From Alkalihalobacillus alcalophilus ATCC 27647 = CGMCC 1.3604 (GTDB lineage: Bacteria > Bacillota > Bacilli > Bacillales > Bacillaceae_D): a stretch of DNA of 64,000 bases. A program made the position numbers and the translations under genes. The notes under the pieces were generated by a model. That model was given only the letters and a program-made list of their open reading frames with translations, made no database searches and had not been told where the DNA came from. Location: contig NZ_ALPT02000011.1 in the NCBI RefSeq assembly GCF_000292245.2, positions 5,405 to 69,404 of the forward strand, written 5' to 3'. Shown piece by piece: positions 51,126 to 60,356 of the stretch (positions are counted from its first letter, which is position 1; the number at the start of each line of letters is the position of its first letter).

Positions 51126-52226
51126 TTATAGATCTAAATCCAGACCAGATTCCTCGATTAAATTACGTGTATCTTCCCATACTTCCCCTAAGTCACGTAA
51201 AGGCATATCATGTGTTTTATAATCAGAAATCGTCGCTGCACCTTCAATTGCTTCAACATTAGGATTAATTGGTACTTCTAAAGATTCATAAGAGAATTCA
51301 CGTTGATTCTCTTCTTCAAGAATCCAATCTAAAAATACTTCAGCACTCTTTGCATTTGGAGCTCCTTGAACTAAACCTACTCCTGCTGCATTTACTACCG
51401 CACCCATTTCTCCTTCACCTTGGTCTGGGTAAATAACACCAACATTATTATCAGTTGGCTCTTGTAGTTGTTGGTGGAAGTAATAGTTATTTACTAAACC
51501 AAACTTAAACTCTCCAGCTCCAACGGCACGACGGATATCTCCATGGCCTTGTAAAATCGCACCAGCATTTTCTTGAACGGCGCTGATCCAGTCTTTTGTT
51601 TTCTCATCGCCCCACTCATTACGAAGCGCAGAAACATGTCCTATCATCGCACCATTTCCACCACGTGTAATTGCGAAATCTCCTGACCATTCAGGGTTAG
51701 TTAATTCTTCAATTGTTTTTGGCATTTCTTCTTCTGTAATCAAGTCTTTATTATACATTAACACACGTGTACGAGCAGATAATGCAAACCAAGAGTTATC
51801 CTCGGCACGGTAAATTTCTTCGATTGATTCAATATTTTCTGGGTTTGAACCTTCAAGTAACCCTTCTAATCTTAAATTTTCTAATGCCCCAATATCATTA
51901 GAGATAAAGATATCCGCTTGAACGTTGCTAGCTTCTCCTTTAATACGATTTACAGCATTATCACCGGCATGAAGAGCTTGTACTTCAATTCCCGTTTCTT
52001 CTGTAAATTTCTCTAACAATGAATTAACAAAATTTTCATTTCTAGAAGAATAAACAACCAATTCTCCTGTATCCTCTGCAACAACCTCTTCATTTGCATC
52101 AGATTCTGTTCCTTCTGATGAAGCGTTGTCATTGCCTTCACTGCTGTCTTCGTTTCCGCACGCAACTAAAGCAAAAATAAATAATACGATAATAGATAGT
52201 AATACTAGCTTGTTTTTCTTAAACAC
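51126..52226 (-). CDS. fbpA: Ferric iron ABC transporter substrate-binding lipoprotein
   Basis: 366 residues. Signal peptide with lipobox LVAC (VLFIFALVACGNEDSSEG), then an acidic linker and an FbpA/FutA-type solute-binding domain (ELVVYSSRNENFVNSLLEKF, GLVNNYYFHQQ). The adjacent tyrosines in NNYY are the usual ferric-ion ligands. It delivers iron to FbpB at the outer membrane face. A perfect Fur box lies 32 bp upstream. Confidence 0.93.
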   Translation of the reverse strand: MFKKNKLVLLSIIVLFIFALVACGNEDSSEGNDNASSEGTESDANEEVVAEDTGELVVYSSRNENFVNSLLEKFTEETGIEVQALHAGDNAVNRIKGEASNVQADIFISNDIGALENLRLEGLLEGSNPENIESIEEIYRAEDNSWFALSARTRVLMYNKDLITEEEMPKTIEELTNPEWSGDFAITRGGNGAMIGHVSALRNEWGDEKTKDWISAVQENAGAILQGHGDIRRAVGAGEFKFGLVNNYYFHQQLQEPTDNNVGVIYPDQGEGEMGAVVNAAGVGLVQGAPNAKSAEVFLDWILEEENQREFSYESLEVPINPNVEAIEGAATISDYKTHDMPLRDLGEVWEDTRNLIEESGLDLDL

Positions 52227-52257
52227 TAAATGGCACCTCCGAAAAGTTTAAAATCCT

Positions 52258-52281
52258 ATTGATAATGATTATCATTATCAA
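52258..52281 (-). promoter_or_regulatory. Fur box upstream of fbpA
   Basis: TGATAATGATTATCATTATC (with A) is an almost perfect match to the 19-bp Fur box GATAATGATAATCATTATC. Iron repletion should repress fbpA and fbpB. Confidence 0.9.
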
Positions 52282-52378
52282 TGACTTCTTTAATATACCT
52301 AGTTTTTCGAAGTATGTCAACAACATTTTGAAAATAGTTTACATCATACTATAAAAATATACTCTTTATAGTGGGCTT

Positions 52379-52410
52379 GAGAAAAGCCCCTTCTACGTAG
52401 GGACTTTCTC
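52379..52410 (-). terminator. Terminator-like hairpin between fbpC and fbpA
   Basis: AGAAAGTCCC and GGGGCTTTTCT on the minus strand; it separates the ATPase transcript from the Fur-controlled fbpA promoter. Confidence 0.55.
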
Positions 52411-52414
52411 TTCT

Positions 52415-53473
52415 TTATGCCTCCACCAATGCTACCGATTCAGGTTTGATATTAAAAGAAATATTTGCATCAAGCTCAATTTCTTGTTCTACAGGTGCAT
52501 ATAAAATCATCGTTTCATTTAAAGCGCTCTCATTGCCTAACACCACTTCTAGCTCCTGATATTCGCCGCTATAAGTCACTTTACTGACTCTACCAGAATA
52601 ATAACCATCCTCTACTAATAAACATCCTTCTGGACGAATCGAAATCTGCACATTATCAATAACTTCTGACAATTGATTAGATAATGAAATACGTCCAATA
52701 TATGTATCTACATGTTTCATATCTGGACAGATTTTCCCTTGTAACAAATTCGTTTTCCCTAAAAATTGAGCGACAAAACAATTTTTAGGACAGCGGTACA
52801 TTTCTCGTGGTGAAGCGATTTGTTGAATGATTCCTTGATTCATGACAACGACTCGATCGGATACAGCAAATGCATCTTTTTGATCGTGAGTAACGATAAT
52901 AGCTGTCGTGTTCGCTTTTCTTAATATAGCCGTAACATCGTATCGCATTTTTTCCCGAAGTCCAGCATCTAAATTACTAAAAGGCTCATCCATTAAAACT
53001 ACATGCGGCTTTGGAGCAAGTGCTCTAGCTAATGCGACTCGTTGTTGTTGCCCACCCGATAATTCACTTGGATAACGTTTCGCATATTCTAGTAGACCAA
53101 CTAACTCTAAAACTTCTTTTACCCTTTGTTTTTTCTCGAAAATTTTCCATTTATTTAAACCAAAAGCTACATTTTTTTCAATCGTCAAGTGCGGAAATAA
53201 TGCGTAATCTTGAAAGACCATTCCAATTCCACGCTTTTCTGGTGGGATATTTTCTTTGTTGTTATAAACATATTGACCATTAATTAAAATCGCTCCATGT
53301 GAGGGAATTTCAAATCCTGCAATCATTCTTAGCATCGTCGTTTTTCCACAGCCACTTGGACCTAGTAAAGTTATAATTTCACCTTGCTCAATAGCAAGAT
53401 TGACTTCGTTTACAGCAAGTTGATTCCCATTAGGAAATTGCTTACTTATATTCTGAAGGTGGATAAAGCTCAT
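52415..53473 (-). CDS. fbpC: Ferric iron ABC transporter ATP-binding protein
   Basis: 352 residues from ATG 53473 (GAGGGGG upstream; longer frames run through the Fur box). Walker A GPSGCGKTT (about 34), signature LSGGQQQR, Walker B VVLMDEPFSNLD, and H-loop IVTHDQKDAF. The C-terminal third is a TOBE-like domain (ISIRPEGCLLVEDGYYSGRV). It powers the FbpAB importer. A Fur-like box sits just upstream. Confidence 0.92.
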   Translation of the reverse strand: MSFIHLQNISKQFPNGNQLAVNEVNLAIEQGEIITLLGPSGCGKTTMLRMIAGFEIPSHGAILINGQYVYNNKENIPPEKRGIGMVFQDYALFPHLTIEKNVAFGLNKWKIFEKKQRVKEVLELVGLLEYAKRYPSELSGGQQQRVALARALAPKPHVVLMDEPFSNLDAGLREKMRYDVTAILRKANTTAIIVTHDQKDAFAVSDRVVVMNQGIIQQIASPREMYRCPKNCFVAQFLGKTNLLQGKICPDMKHVDTYIGRISLSNQLSEVIDNVQISIRPEGCLLVEDGYYSGRVSKVTYSGEYQELEVVLGNESALNETMILYAPVEQEIELDANISFNIKPESVALVEA

Positions 53474-53504
53474 GTTGTCGTTCCCCCTCATCCAATTTAT
53501 TAGC

Positions 53505-53525
53505 ATTGATAATGAATATCATTCT
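53505..53525 (-). promoter_or_regulatory. Fur-like box upstream of fbpC
   Basis: TTGATAATGAATATCATTCT resembles the Fur box with GATAATGA and TATCATTC half-sites. It places fbpC under the same iron control as fbpA. Confidence 0.7.
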
Positions 53526-53708
53526 GAATAATAATTGTAACATGTAAACAAAAAAAGGGTCAATGATCTCTATCGCAATAATTAGTCTCATCATGAATAA
53601 TTTGTACTAAATTATAGATTTTTGATATAGCTCAAACTATAAACTTATCGTTAAAACAACATAAAAAAGCCCCCTTCTCATTAATATGTTTCCAAAATGA
53701 GAGAGAAC

Positions 53709-54272
53709 TTAGAGAATGCTCAACAAGTCTTGATTTGTCTCACGGAGAATGGGAGCAGAAAAAGCGTTAAGCTGATAAATGTATTTAGGTTTTGCTTCAA
53801 TTATTAATTCTTTTTCTACTACTGAGGCTTCTTTTAGTTCACCTAGCCTTGTTGAAATAATCTTTGGTGTGGCCGTTTGAAGAAGCTGCTTGATTTCATT
53901 AAATTGGGTATAGTGATTTGAGATCGCCACTAAAATTGGCCAATTCCACATTTTGGTCGCTAAGACACCACACCCAAGCCTTTCTTCTGCTTCTGTAAGA
54001 ATAAGTGCCACTTCTTTCATAAAACGACCTTTATCAGTCAGTCGATATTCAGGTAATAATGGATGATGGCGCTCATTAGGTGAAATGTATTGAATCAGGT
54101 TAGCTTCTGACATCAACTTCAGATTATTACTTAGTCTTGAGGGAGAGATTTGCAACTGGTTTTTTAAAGGAGTAAACCTACCACCAGTTTTCTCAAGATG
54201 AAGTAAAATTGGAATTGTCCATCTTCCAGAGAGCTCTTTCGTGATGTGCACCAGATAAGCAGCTTGCTCCAT
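53709..54272 (-). CDS. HxlR-type regulator with duplicated winged helix
   Basis: 187 residues. The first winged helix is HxlR-like (ITKELSGRWTIPILLHLEKT, LQISPSRLSNNLKLMSEANL). The second half (NWPILVAISNHYTQFNEIKQ, TPKIISTRLGELKEASVVEK) repeats the same pattern, so two HxlR-like domains are fused. HxlR proteins sense redox, aldehydes or quinones. Its start overlaps the stop of the VOC gene, so the VOC enzyme and regulator are coupled. Confidence 0.85.
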   Translation of the reverse strand: MEQAAYLVHITKELSGRWTIPILLHLEKTGGRFTPLKNQLQISPSRLSNNLKLMSEANLIQYISPNERHHPLLPEYRLTDKGRFMKEVALILTEAEERLGCGVLATKMWNWPILVAISNHYTQFNEIKQLLQTATPKIISTRLGELKEASVVEKELIIEAKPKYIYQLNAFSAPILRETNQDLLSIL

Positions 54273-54634
54273 TATATCCCCATTAATGTTTGTGACAACT
54301 CAAGATTATGGCCATCTGGATCCTTAAAGGTCGTTAGTTTAACCAAGCCAGGAATCGTCGTAATCTCACTCGTAAACTCGATCCCTTTTTGGCTAAGCGC
54401 TTTCACTGCTGCCTCGATATCCTCAACCTCAAACACAACCGAAGCCTTAGTAGAGATAACCTCTACTGCCTCCGAAAAACCGATAAAACAATCCTTTGTA
54501 TTTGTTTGCACGCACGCCATACCATTATCCTTATCCTGAAAATCCAACACAAACCCTAATTGCTCTGTATAAAATTGAATCGTTCGCTCCATATTACTAA
54601 CGTTATACCAAACCGTAAATCCAGACTTAAACAT
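54272..54634 (-). CDS. VOC family protein
   Basis: 120 residues. TVWYNVSNMERTIQFYTEQL at the N-terminus and KLTTFKDPDGHNLELSQ at the C-terminus are the paired VOC motifs; the first-module metal His is replaced, which is seen in resistance-type VOC proteins. Forms an operon with the HxlR-type regulator. The substrate is unknown. ATG 54634 follows AAGGAGTG. Confidence 0.87.
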   Translation of the reverse strand: MFKSGFTVWYNVSNMERTIQFYTEQLGFVLDFQDKDNGMACVQTNTKDCFIGFSEAVEVISTKASVVFEVEDIEAAVKALSQKGIEFTSEITTIPGLVKLTTFKDPDGHNLELSQTLMGI

Positions 54635-54773
54635 TGAATCACTCCTTACACCTTTGATACCGAAATTATACGAAGTATATATACGGTAGTAAATGATAAG
54701 TCAGAAAATTTAAACTTAATCTAAACAAAAAAGAACGACCCATTTCAGCCGCCTTTTTAAACAATCATTTTAT

Positions 54774-55100
54774 TTACTTTTCCATTCTTAAGTAGTAGTT
54801 GTATTCCTCAATTTTTTGATTTTCCGGCAATAAACAGCTTTCAAATTGCTTAAATAGACTTTGAATCTCAGGTTCGATATTAATTTTGCTTAATCCTTCT
54901 TTATAATTTTCTTCACTTACATACTTTGAAAATTCCATCCATTTTGTTTTATCAGTTGTGCATTGTAAATACATAACTTCACAGTTTAAATGCTTCTTAT
55001 ATAGTTCAACAGCTCGATTTTGAATATTGAAATACTGTTCTACTTTATCTTCTTGAATAAAGAATTCATAGACTTTTACATACAACACTTTCAACCCCAT
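54774..55100 (-). CDS. Small alpha/beta protein, possibly dimeric ABM-like
   Basis: 108 residues: VLYVKVYEFFIQEDKVEQYF, then LYKKHLNCEVMYLQCTTDKT and WMEFSKYVSEENYKEGLSK. The beta-alpha-beta-beta pattern resembles dimeric alpha-beta barrel (antibiotic biosynthesis monooxygenase-like) proteins, but this is a weak assignment. It lies 4 bp downstream of the broken DinB gene, so they were probably co-transcribed. The start is uncertain (ATG 55100 or a nearby TTG). Confidence 0.55.
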   Translation of the reverse strand: MGLKVLYVKVYEFFIQEDKVEQYFNIQNRAVELYKKHLNCEVMYLQCTTDKTKWMEFSKYVSEENYKEGLSKINIEPEIQSLFKQFESCLLPENQKIEEYNYYLRMEK

Positions 55101-55104
55101 TCCT

Positions 55105-55610
55105 TTAATTATGTCTAATATGGCTATTCGCCTTCAGTTTAATCCCTTTTTGGTTTAAAAAATGATCAATCTCCCTAAAGTGATGTAAATCATGTTCAAT
55201 CAAGCCCTTGAAATATTGGTTAATTTTTAATCGACTGTTCCCTAATACCATTTCATCTTCCCATCGATTCGTTGGAATGTTATTCAATTCAAGCAATAAA
55301 TTTCTTCGAGTGTTAACAAAGTCCTTTATCGTCGCTTCTTTTTTTGGTTCCTTGCTTTGAAGGAAGACTTATCATTCATTTGATTGACATTAGGGCCCTT
55401 TGGAAAGTCTTCATCACTAAAAAAGTAAGGAATTCTCCTCTTTAAGACAAAATCGTCCCATGGTATGAAATGACCGATTATTTCAGCAACAGACCATTTT
55501 CCATCCTGAATACATAACCTCCATTGATTATCTGTTAATTCATTTAATGATTCTACAAAAGAAATGGAATCATTATAATGTTTGAGAATTTCTTTTTTTA
55601 TCTTCTCCAT
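55105..55610 (-). pseudogene. DinB family protein, frameshifted
   Basis: ATG 55610 opens a DinB-type helical bundle (YNDSISFVESLNELTDNQWR, GKWSVAEIIGHFIPWDDFVL) that ends early at ARNQKKKRR. At an A7 run (plus T7, 55339-55345) adding one base gives QKKEATIKDFVNTRRNLLLE, and then GLIEHDLHHFREIDHFL, the metal-binding HxxxH-like region of DinB/DUF664 proteins. One missing base restores a 168-residue product. Confidence 0.8.
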
Positions 55611-55700
55611 AAATTCACTCGCCTTCTTCGTAATTATCTATTAAAATTGTATACATTCTTTACTTAACAATCTACTAAATCATGAAAGGAATTTATTTAG

Positions 55701-56270
55701 ATGAAAACAATTCAGAATTCTGTTGTTCAATTAATTCCAATTGGTATAGAACATGTTGAAGACATTTTCCAAGCTGCACATGACCCTAAAATTTGGAAAC
55801 ATATGTCTGTTGATTTAATGGAAAAAGAGAATGTTACCCAATATGTAAACGATGCCTTACAAAGAAAAGGAAAAGACTTTGCCTTTGTGATTGTGAACCA
55901 TTCAAGTAAAGAAATCATTGGTGTAACCTGGTTCCTCGATTACTCTGCTGCCAATAAAAGTGTCGAGATTGGCTCTACATGGTTAAATCCAACCTATTGG
56001 CGCTCAACTATTAATACGAATTGCAAATACTTATTATTGAAATACTGTTTTGAAGAACTAAAATTAAATCGGGTACAAATCAAAACAGGCCATGAGAATA
56101 TCCGCTCCCAAAAAGCAATTGAACGAATCGGAGCAACAAAAGAGGGCATTCTTAGAAATCACATGATCCGAAAAGAAGGAAAAATCCGCCATACTGTAAT
56201 GTACAGCATCATTATAGAAGAATGGGGAGAGATTAAACGACATTTTGAAGAGAATTTATTGAAGGATTAA
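55701..56270 (+). CDS. GNAT acetyltransferase, RimJ/RimL type
   Basis: 189 residues. VVQLIPIGIEHVEDIFQAAH, WFLDYSAANKSVEIGSTWLN, and LNRVQIKTGHENIRSQKAIE with RIGATKEGILRNH. This is the RimL/YjaB-like group that replaces the usual glycine loop with a NPTYWRST-type turn. Acceptor unknown. Followed by a strong terminator. Confidence 0.85.
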   Translation: MKTIQNSVVQLIPIGIEHVEDIFQAAHDPKIWKHMSVDLMEKENVTQYVNDALQRKGKDFAFVIVNHSSKEIIGVTWFLDYSAANKSVEIGSTWLNPTYWRSTINTNCKYLLLKYCFEELKLNRVQIKTGHENIRSQKAIERIGATKEGILRNHMIRKEGKIRHTVMYSIIIEEWGEIKRHFEENLLKD

Positions 56271-56286
56271 TTGAATTTATTATTTA

Positions 56287-56330
56287 TGATAGAACCCAAC
56301 TTGTAAAGTTATTTATGCTGGGTTCTATCA
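56287..56330. terminator. Perfect 12-bp terminator stem
   Basis: TGATAGAACCCA and TGGGTTCTATCA lie between the convergent GNAT and Nudix genes. No T tract on the plus strand beyond AATTACACTTT. Confidence 0.65.
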
Positions 56331-56331
56331 A

Positions 56332-56583
56332 TTACACTTTATGTAGAAACGGAAAAGAAGAATTATGTACATATTTGGCACCGTTTTTTATCTTCACTCC
56401 AACTTCTTCAAAAATTTCTCTTGCCAAGGTCCTCTCTAAAATTTCTTTTGTGTTTCCTTCCACATCAACCTTTCCTCCAATTAATGCAAGCAATCCACCC
56501 GCATGCTCTTCTTGTTTACTTCTTTCAATAATAAGCCACTTACCGTCTTTTCTAATCGCTCCTTCAACATTAACAATGAACAT
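56332..56583 (-). pseudogene. Nudix hydrolase, C-terminally truncated
   Basis: 83 codons from ATG 56583 (AGGAGG upstream). A Nudix box is present with an enlarged loop: GGKVDVEGNTKEILERTL then AREIFEEVG. The frame ends after KYVHNSSFPFLHKV, where a normal enzyme would continue for another 60-70 residues. The terminator begins 2 bp later. It is likely a deletion product. Confidence 0.65.
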
Positions 56584-56643
56584 TTGCAAATTCCTCCTCT
56601 AGTAAAAATAAAAGTCGCTCAATAGCCCATGTAACTTTGAACC

Positions 56644-57204
56644 CTAGCGACTCACCCAATTCGGAATATGCTTGCCAAAATACAAACCGATTTTCTCTAC
56701 TTCCTTCATTACAATATTGATCCCTTCTTCTGATAAAAACCAGTTTTCCTTTGTTATCCCTGTCCTATCGATGATCGGAGAAATCATAAATTCCGTTTGT
56801 TTTGGAAAAACGGTTTGATATGTTAATAAAACACGCCGCGAGTGGGTTGCTTTGCACACTAGTATAACTTTTTTGGGCTCTATTCCACTCATACGTAATA
56901 CTTCTAGTGAGAAACGAGCATTTTCAAAAGTATGAAGAGCTTTATCTTCTTTCAAAATCACTTCTTCAGGGATCCCGTTCTCAAGAGCAATTCCTTTTAA
57001 AAACGCCCATTCCGTCGTTTCTACTTGCCGGTTGCCCTCTCCTCCTGATGGTAGGATATATGGCGAAAGACCTCTTTTATATAATTCAACCGCTCTTTCC
57101 ATTAAGGAGGCTTGACTTGCCCCTGGAATTAAAATGATATCTGCTTGTGCTATTTTCGTTTCAACAAAAATTAAATCCGTTAAACAATCAAAAGGATTTC
57201 CCAA
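56644..57204 (-). CDS. YdcF/DUF218 family protein
   Basis: 186 residues from TTG 57204 (AAAAGGAG upstream). DUF218 features: ADIILIPGASQASLMERAVE, YILPSGGEGN, and TFENARFSLEVLRMSG then ILVCKATHSRRVLLTYQTVF. YdcF-like proteins bind S-adenosylmethionine or act on envelope carbohydrates (SanA/ElyC). No membrane helix here, so a cytosolic form is likely. Confidence 0.85.
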   Translation of the reverse strand: MGNPFDCLTDLIFVETKIAQADIILIPGASQASLMERAVELYKRGLSPYILPSGGEGNRQVETTEWAFLKGIALENGIPEEVILKEDKALHTFENARFSLEVLRMSGIEPKKVILVCKATHSRRVLLTYQTVFPKQTEFMISPIIDRTGITKENWFLSEEGINIVMKEVEKIGLYFGKHIPNWVSR

Positions 57205-57502
57205 TATCTATTCTCCTTTTAAATCTATTAACCAAATCAAATTGCTCAATTGGTCATAAACAATAACGAAATAGTACATTTTTGCCCAAGCCAGTTCAAG
57301 TAAATCAATAAATTTCCTTCTTTCTACATCCTATTTAAAATTAGTCTTACAAGCTTTGTGTTATAGAGTATTGCACTAAATTGTGTAGAAATCATGAAGA
57401 GGGTTTATGAAATTATTTTTAAGAAAGCTAATTGCTTAATTTCTTATGACAACAAAATGAATGGCTCCTAACCTTAGTAAGGAACCACTTATTTAGTTAC
57501 CT

Positions 57503-58144
57503 TTACTTTCTCCTAGCTTCTTTTACGGTAAACCAAAATCCTATTAAAGAGCTTAGCCAGACTAATGTAATAGTAATGATGAAGGGTGCTTGTAGCCAAT
57601 TAGGTGAATCTGGGTTGTGTACAAAAATAAAATAAGCTGTATGCAAAATTACCATATGGTAAAAGACATGTACAGTTTGTTGAACATGTTTCCAAGCTTT
57701 TAATCCCAATACCTTTTTACTTATCGTGTTTGAAGTTAATAGTAAGATAAGAACATATACCAACGCTACAATCCCCAATAAATTACCTAAAGCAAACCCA
57801 GGATGCAATACCCAATCCCCTGCAAATGGACTAAAAACGAAAAAGAACCGGAATACTTCCCATTGAACCCAGCCATCAAGGATAATCAATACGTGAACAA
57901 TTGCAGTAATACCTGTCCATATCCCAAGTTCTCTCCTCCAAACTAGCCATTTTCTAATTGTTTTGAATACTTTAGAAAGGGATCCTAGAAGCAAAATTAC
58001 ACTTAATAATAGTAATGATACATCTGCAAATGCTCTGTTCCAAGCATGCATTGGATCCCAGAGTTCTCTACTTTGAAAAAATAGATAAGCTAATATAAGA
58101 GAAAATCCCCCTATAACTATTTGTCTATAAGTACTATTTTTCAT
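57503..58144 (-). CDS. Ferric reductase-like transmembrane protein
   Basis: 213 residues from ATG 58144 (GAGGAGGTG with 4-nt gap; longer frames run into the IS1182 fragment). Six helices with His in GITAIVHVLIILDGW, TVHVFYHMVILHTAYF and the LGIWTG loop, the heme-binding pattern of the ferric reductase-like (YedZ/MsrQ-type) domain. It may shuttle electrons across the membrane. No MsrP partner is adjacent; an IS fragment lies 12 bp upstream. Confidence 0.75.
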   Translation of the reverse strand: MKNSTYRQIVIGGFSLILAYLFFQSRELWDPMHAWNRAFADVSLLLLSVILLLGSLSKVFKTIRKWLVWRRELGIWTGITAIVHVLIILDGWVQWEVFRFFFVFSPFAGDWVLHPGFALGNLLGIVALVYVLILLLTSNTISKKVLGLKAWKHVQQTVHVFYHMVILHTAYFIFVHNPDSPNWLQAPFIITITLVWLSSLIGFWFTVKEARRK

Positions 58145-58155
58145 CGCACACCTCC

Positions 58156-58525
58156 TCAATCTACTGTAGGAGTATACCCTGCATGTTTGTAGAATGTATG
58201 AAGATGGCATAGAAGAAAAAATTGTTGATAAGCATAAAAACGAGGACTGCCATATCCGGCGTCAGCGACAATATACTCAGGTAATTCAAAGACCCGATCA
58301 GCAATGGTCTCTAAAAAAGGGATCAGCGTGCGAGTATCAGTTGGGTTTGGGAAGAGATCATAAGCGAGCGTAAATTGATTTTCGGTGGCGATTTGAACAT
58401 TGTACCCTGGTTTGAGCTGGCCATTCTTCATATAGTCGTCTTTCATCCGCATAAACGTGGCATCGACATCTGTTTTGGAATAACTGTTTCGCTCGCCAAA
58501 AAGCCGCTGATCTTGATCTTACTTA
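58156..58525 (-). pseudogene. IS1182-family transposase fragment
   Basis: A minus-strand frame reads RLFGERNSYSKTDVDATFMR, MKDDYMKNGQLKPGYNVQIA, TENQFTLAYDLFPNPTDTRT and EYIVADAGYGSP. This is the central DDE region of IS1182 transposases (DATFMRMKxD; ADAGYGS). Both ends of the gene and the terminal repeats are missing. The frame ends in unrelated codons (HAGYTPTVD), a fusion point next to the ferric reductase-like gene. Confidence 0.85.
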
Positions 58526-59083
58526 CGCTTGCGTTGCACAATAATCATCAAATTTTTTGCGAGATTGTTTAGGGCCTTTTCGTGCAGAACGTAACGATTT
58601 ACTAATTATTAATCTCTTCATCTGTTTCTAGCTATTAAACTTAAAATACATAACCAAAAGAATTTTTTGAACACTCAGGCTCACCATTTATTTTTAATAA
58701 TAAGCCCCATTGCTTTGGAAGTTCATAAGACTTTTCAAAAAACCTTTTTCATTTAACGAATTATAGCACTTATTCATCTCTTTCAAGACCATCAACTTTT
58801 CTAGATGTTGGTGGTCTCTATATCTATACTACTACTAATATTTTTAACGAATCTGTTTACTTCCATGTTTTTTACAAAATCCCACATATTTCTTAACAGT
58901 AATGTAAAAAACAGCTTCGAGCGTTCGGGTTAATGGTATCCTCAAGTTCATTTTTCCAAATGGGTAAATTTGGTCACCTCCTAGTCTTATTTTTCATGTT
59001 AGTTTAATAGAGAGTCACTTACTTCTAGGAGCTTTTTACAAATGAAAAAATTAATAATTACTATCTACCTGTAATAAAAAGCG
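58526..59083. other. Non-coding gap with hairpins
   Basis: No gene recognised. AGACCATCAAC and GTTGGTGGTCT (58783-58818 region) form a stem. The rest is AT-rich and interrupted in all frames, in keeping with decayed mobile-element flanks. Confidence 0.5.
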
Positions 59084-59121
59084 AAAAAGGGATAAATGAC
59101 TGTTTGCCTCATTTACCCCTT
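59084..59121 (-). terminator. Terminator of BNR lipoprotein gene
   Basis: Minus strand: AAGGGGTAAATGA, loop, TCATTTATCCCTT then TTTCGCTTTTT. Confidence 0.8.
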
Positions 59122-59143
59122 ACTGTTTCATTGATTAACCTTT

Positions 59144-60046
59144 TTAATTCTTTATATTTCCTTCCTCTGCCAATACTTCCCACGTTTTCCCAAAGTCCTT
59201 TGTCTCATAAATACTTTGTTTCATTGATCCGAGTACTAACATTTGATCATCTGTTGGATGGTTACTAATATACATAATGTAATCATCGTCTACCCTAAAA
59301 TACAGAGATGCCCATGTTTCTCCAAAGTCTTCACTAAAATACAAGCCTTCCTTTTCTCCAAAGAGATAGGCTACTAAATCTTCTGAATCAGAATCAAGAG
59401 TTTGGAAAGAACTTGCGCTAAGATTACTTTCTTTTAAAGCCCACGTTTGACCACCGTCAGATGATTCATACAGTCCTGTCTCAGTTCCTGCTAGTAAGTA
59501 ATCAGGAGATTGCGGATGAGACGTTAATGAAAGAACCGAAGCTACAGGTCCTGGTAATCCTGTAGTATCAACCATCTCCCAATCATATCCTCCATTTTTT
59601 GAACGATATAGGTTTGAGTTGTACACATCAATTCCATACATGAATTCTTGGTTTCCTTCATTTACATGTAGAAGATGAAAATCAACTTCCTTATATAGTG
59701 CAATTGGTTCCCATGTTTCCCCAGAATCATTACTAATAATGACCCCTAATGGATCAACATAGTCAGATCGAACACCAGGATGTCCACTTGAGATCATCAC
59801 GTCCTCATCTATAATTGTATAACCCATGAAATCATGCTGATGTTCTGGCTCACCAACTAATTCCCAGCTGTCTTCATTTAAATTAATTAAGCCCATATGT
59901 GTAGCTAGAAAAATACTCTCGTCATGTTGTGAATATTCTAATCCATGAATATGCATAAACGAGTCGATCTGATTTGTGTCATTTGAGCATGCTAATATAA
60001 CAAATAGAGATAGAGCAATCATACTAGCCATTAATCCTTTTTTCAT
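59144..60046 (-). CDS. BNR/sialidase-fold lipoprotein (F510_1955-like)
   Basis: 300 residues. Signal peptide with lipobox ILAC, then a beta-propeller with repeated Asp-box motifs: SNDSGETWEPIA, SKNGGYDWEMV, SSDGGQTWALK, SEDFGETWASL, TKDFGKTWEVL. This matches the Bacilli lipoproteins annotated as F510_1955 family glycosylhydrolase. Exposed at the cell surface; a real glycosidase activity is unproven. It forms a group with the SHOCT protein upstream. Confidence 0.83.
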   Translation of the reverse strand: MKKGLMASMIALSLFVILACSNDTNQIDSFMHIHGLEYSQHDESIFLATHMGLINLNEDSWELVGEPEHQHDFMGYTIIDEDVMISSGHPGVRSDYVDPLGVIISNDSGETWEPIALYKEVDFHLLHVNEGNQEFMYGIDVYNSNLYRSKNGGYDWEMVDTTGLPGPVASVLSLTSHPQSPDYLLAGTETGLYESSDGGQTWALKESNLSASSFQTLDSDSEDLVAYLFGEKEGLYFSEDFGETWASLYFRVDDDYIMYISNHPTDDQMLVLGSMKQSIYETKDFGKTWEVLAEEGNIKN

Positions 60047-60133
60047 TGAAATAATCCCCTTTAAACGTGTTTTCTTTTTGTTGGAAATTTGCTCACTATA
60101 TCGTTAAAACCTTCTACGATAGAGTGACAACTT

Positions 60134-60343
60134 TTATTTTAACATGTTCTTTCTCTTTACAAATTCTTCTTCTGAGATTTCACTGGCTGCGTACCGTTCC
60201 TCCAAAATGGCATAGGGAGACTTCGCTTTACTTTCCAAACGAAACAAAAGCCTTAGTATTAAATAAATGATTAAAAGCAGAGCAAGTGCAACAAATCCCA
60301 TTTTTAAGATATACGACATCATTTCAGCTGAATCTCCAAACAT
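60134..60343 (-). CDS. SHOCT domain membrane protein
   Basis: 69 residues from ATG 60343 with an excellent AAAGGAGGA site. One hydrophobic helix (about 14-34) is followed by a C-terminal SHOCT motif (SPYAILEERYAASEISEEEF). SHOCT proteins often accompany oligomeric membrane systems and cytochrome or copper operons. It lies between the BNR lipoprotein and CcdA/CcsA remnants. Confidence 0.82.
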   Translation of the reverse strand: MFGDSAEMMSYILKMGFVALALLLIIYLILRLLFRLESKAKSPYAILEERYAASEISEEEFVKRKNMLK

Positions 60344-60356
60344 ACGATCTCCTCCT

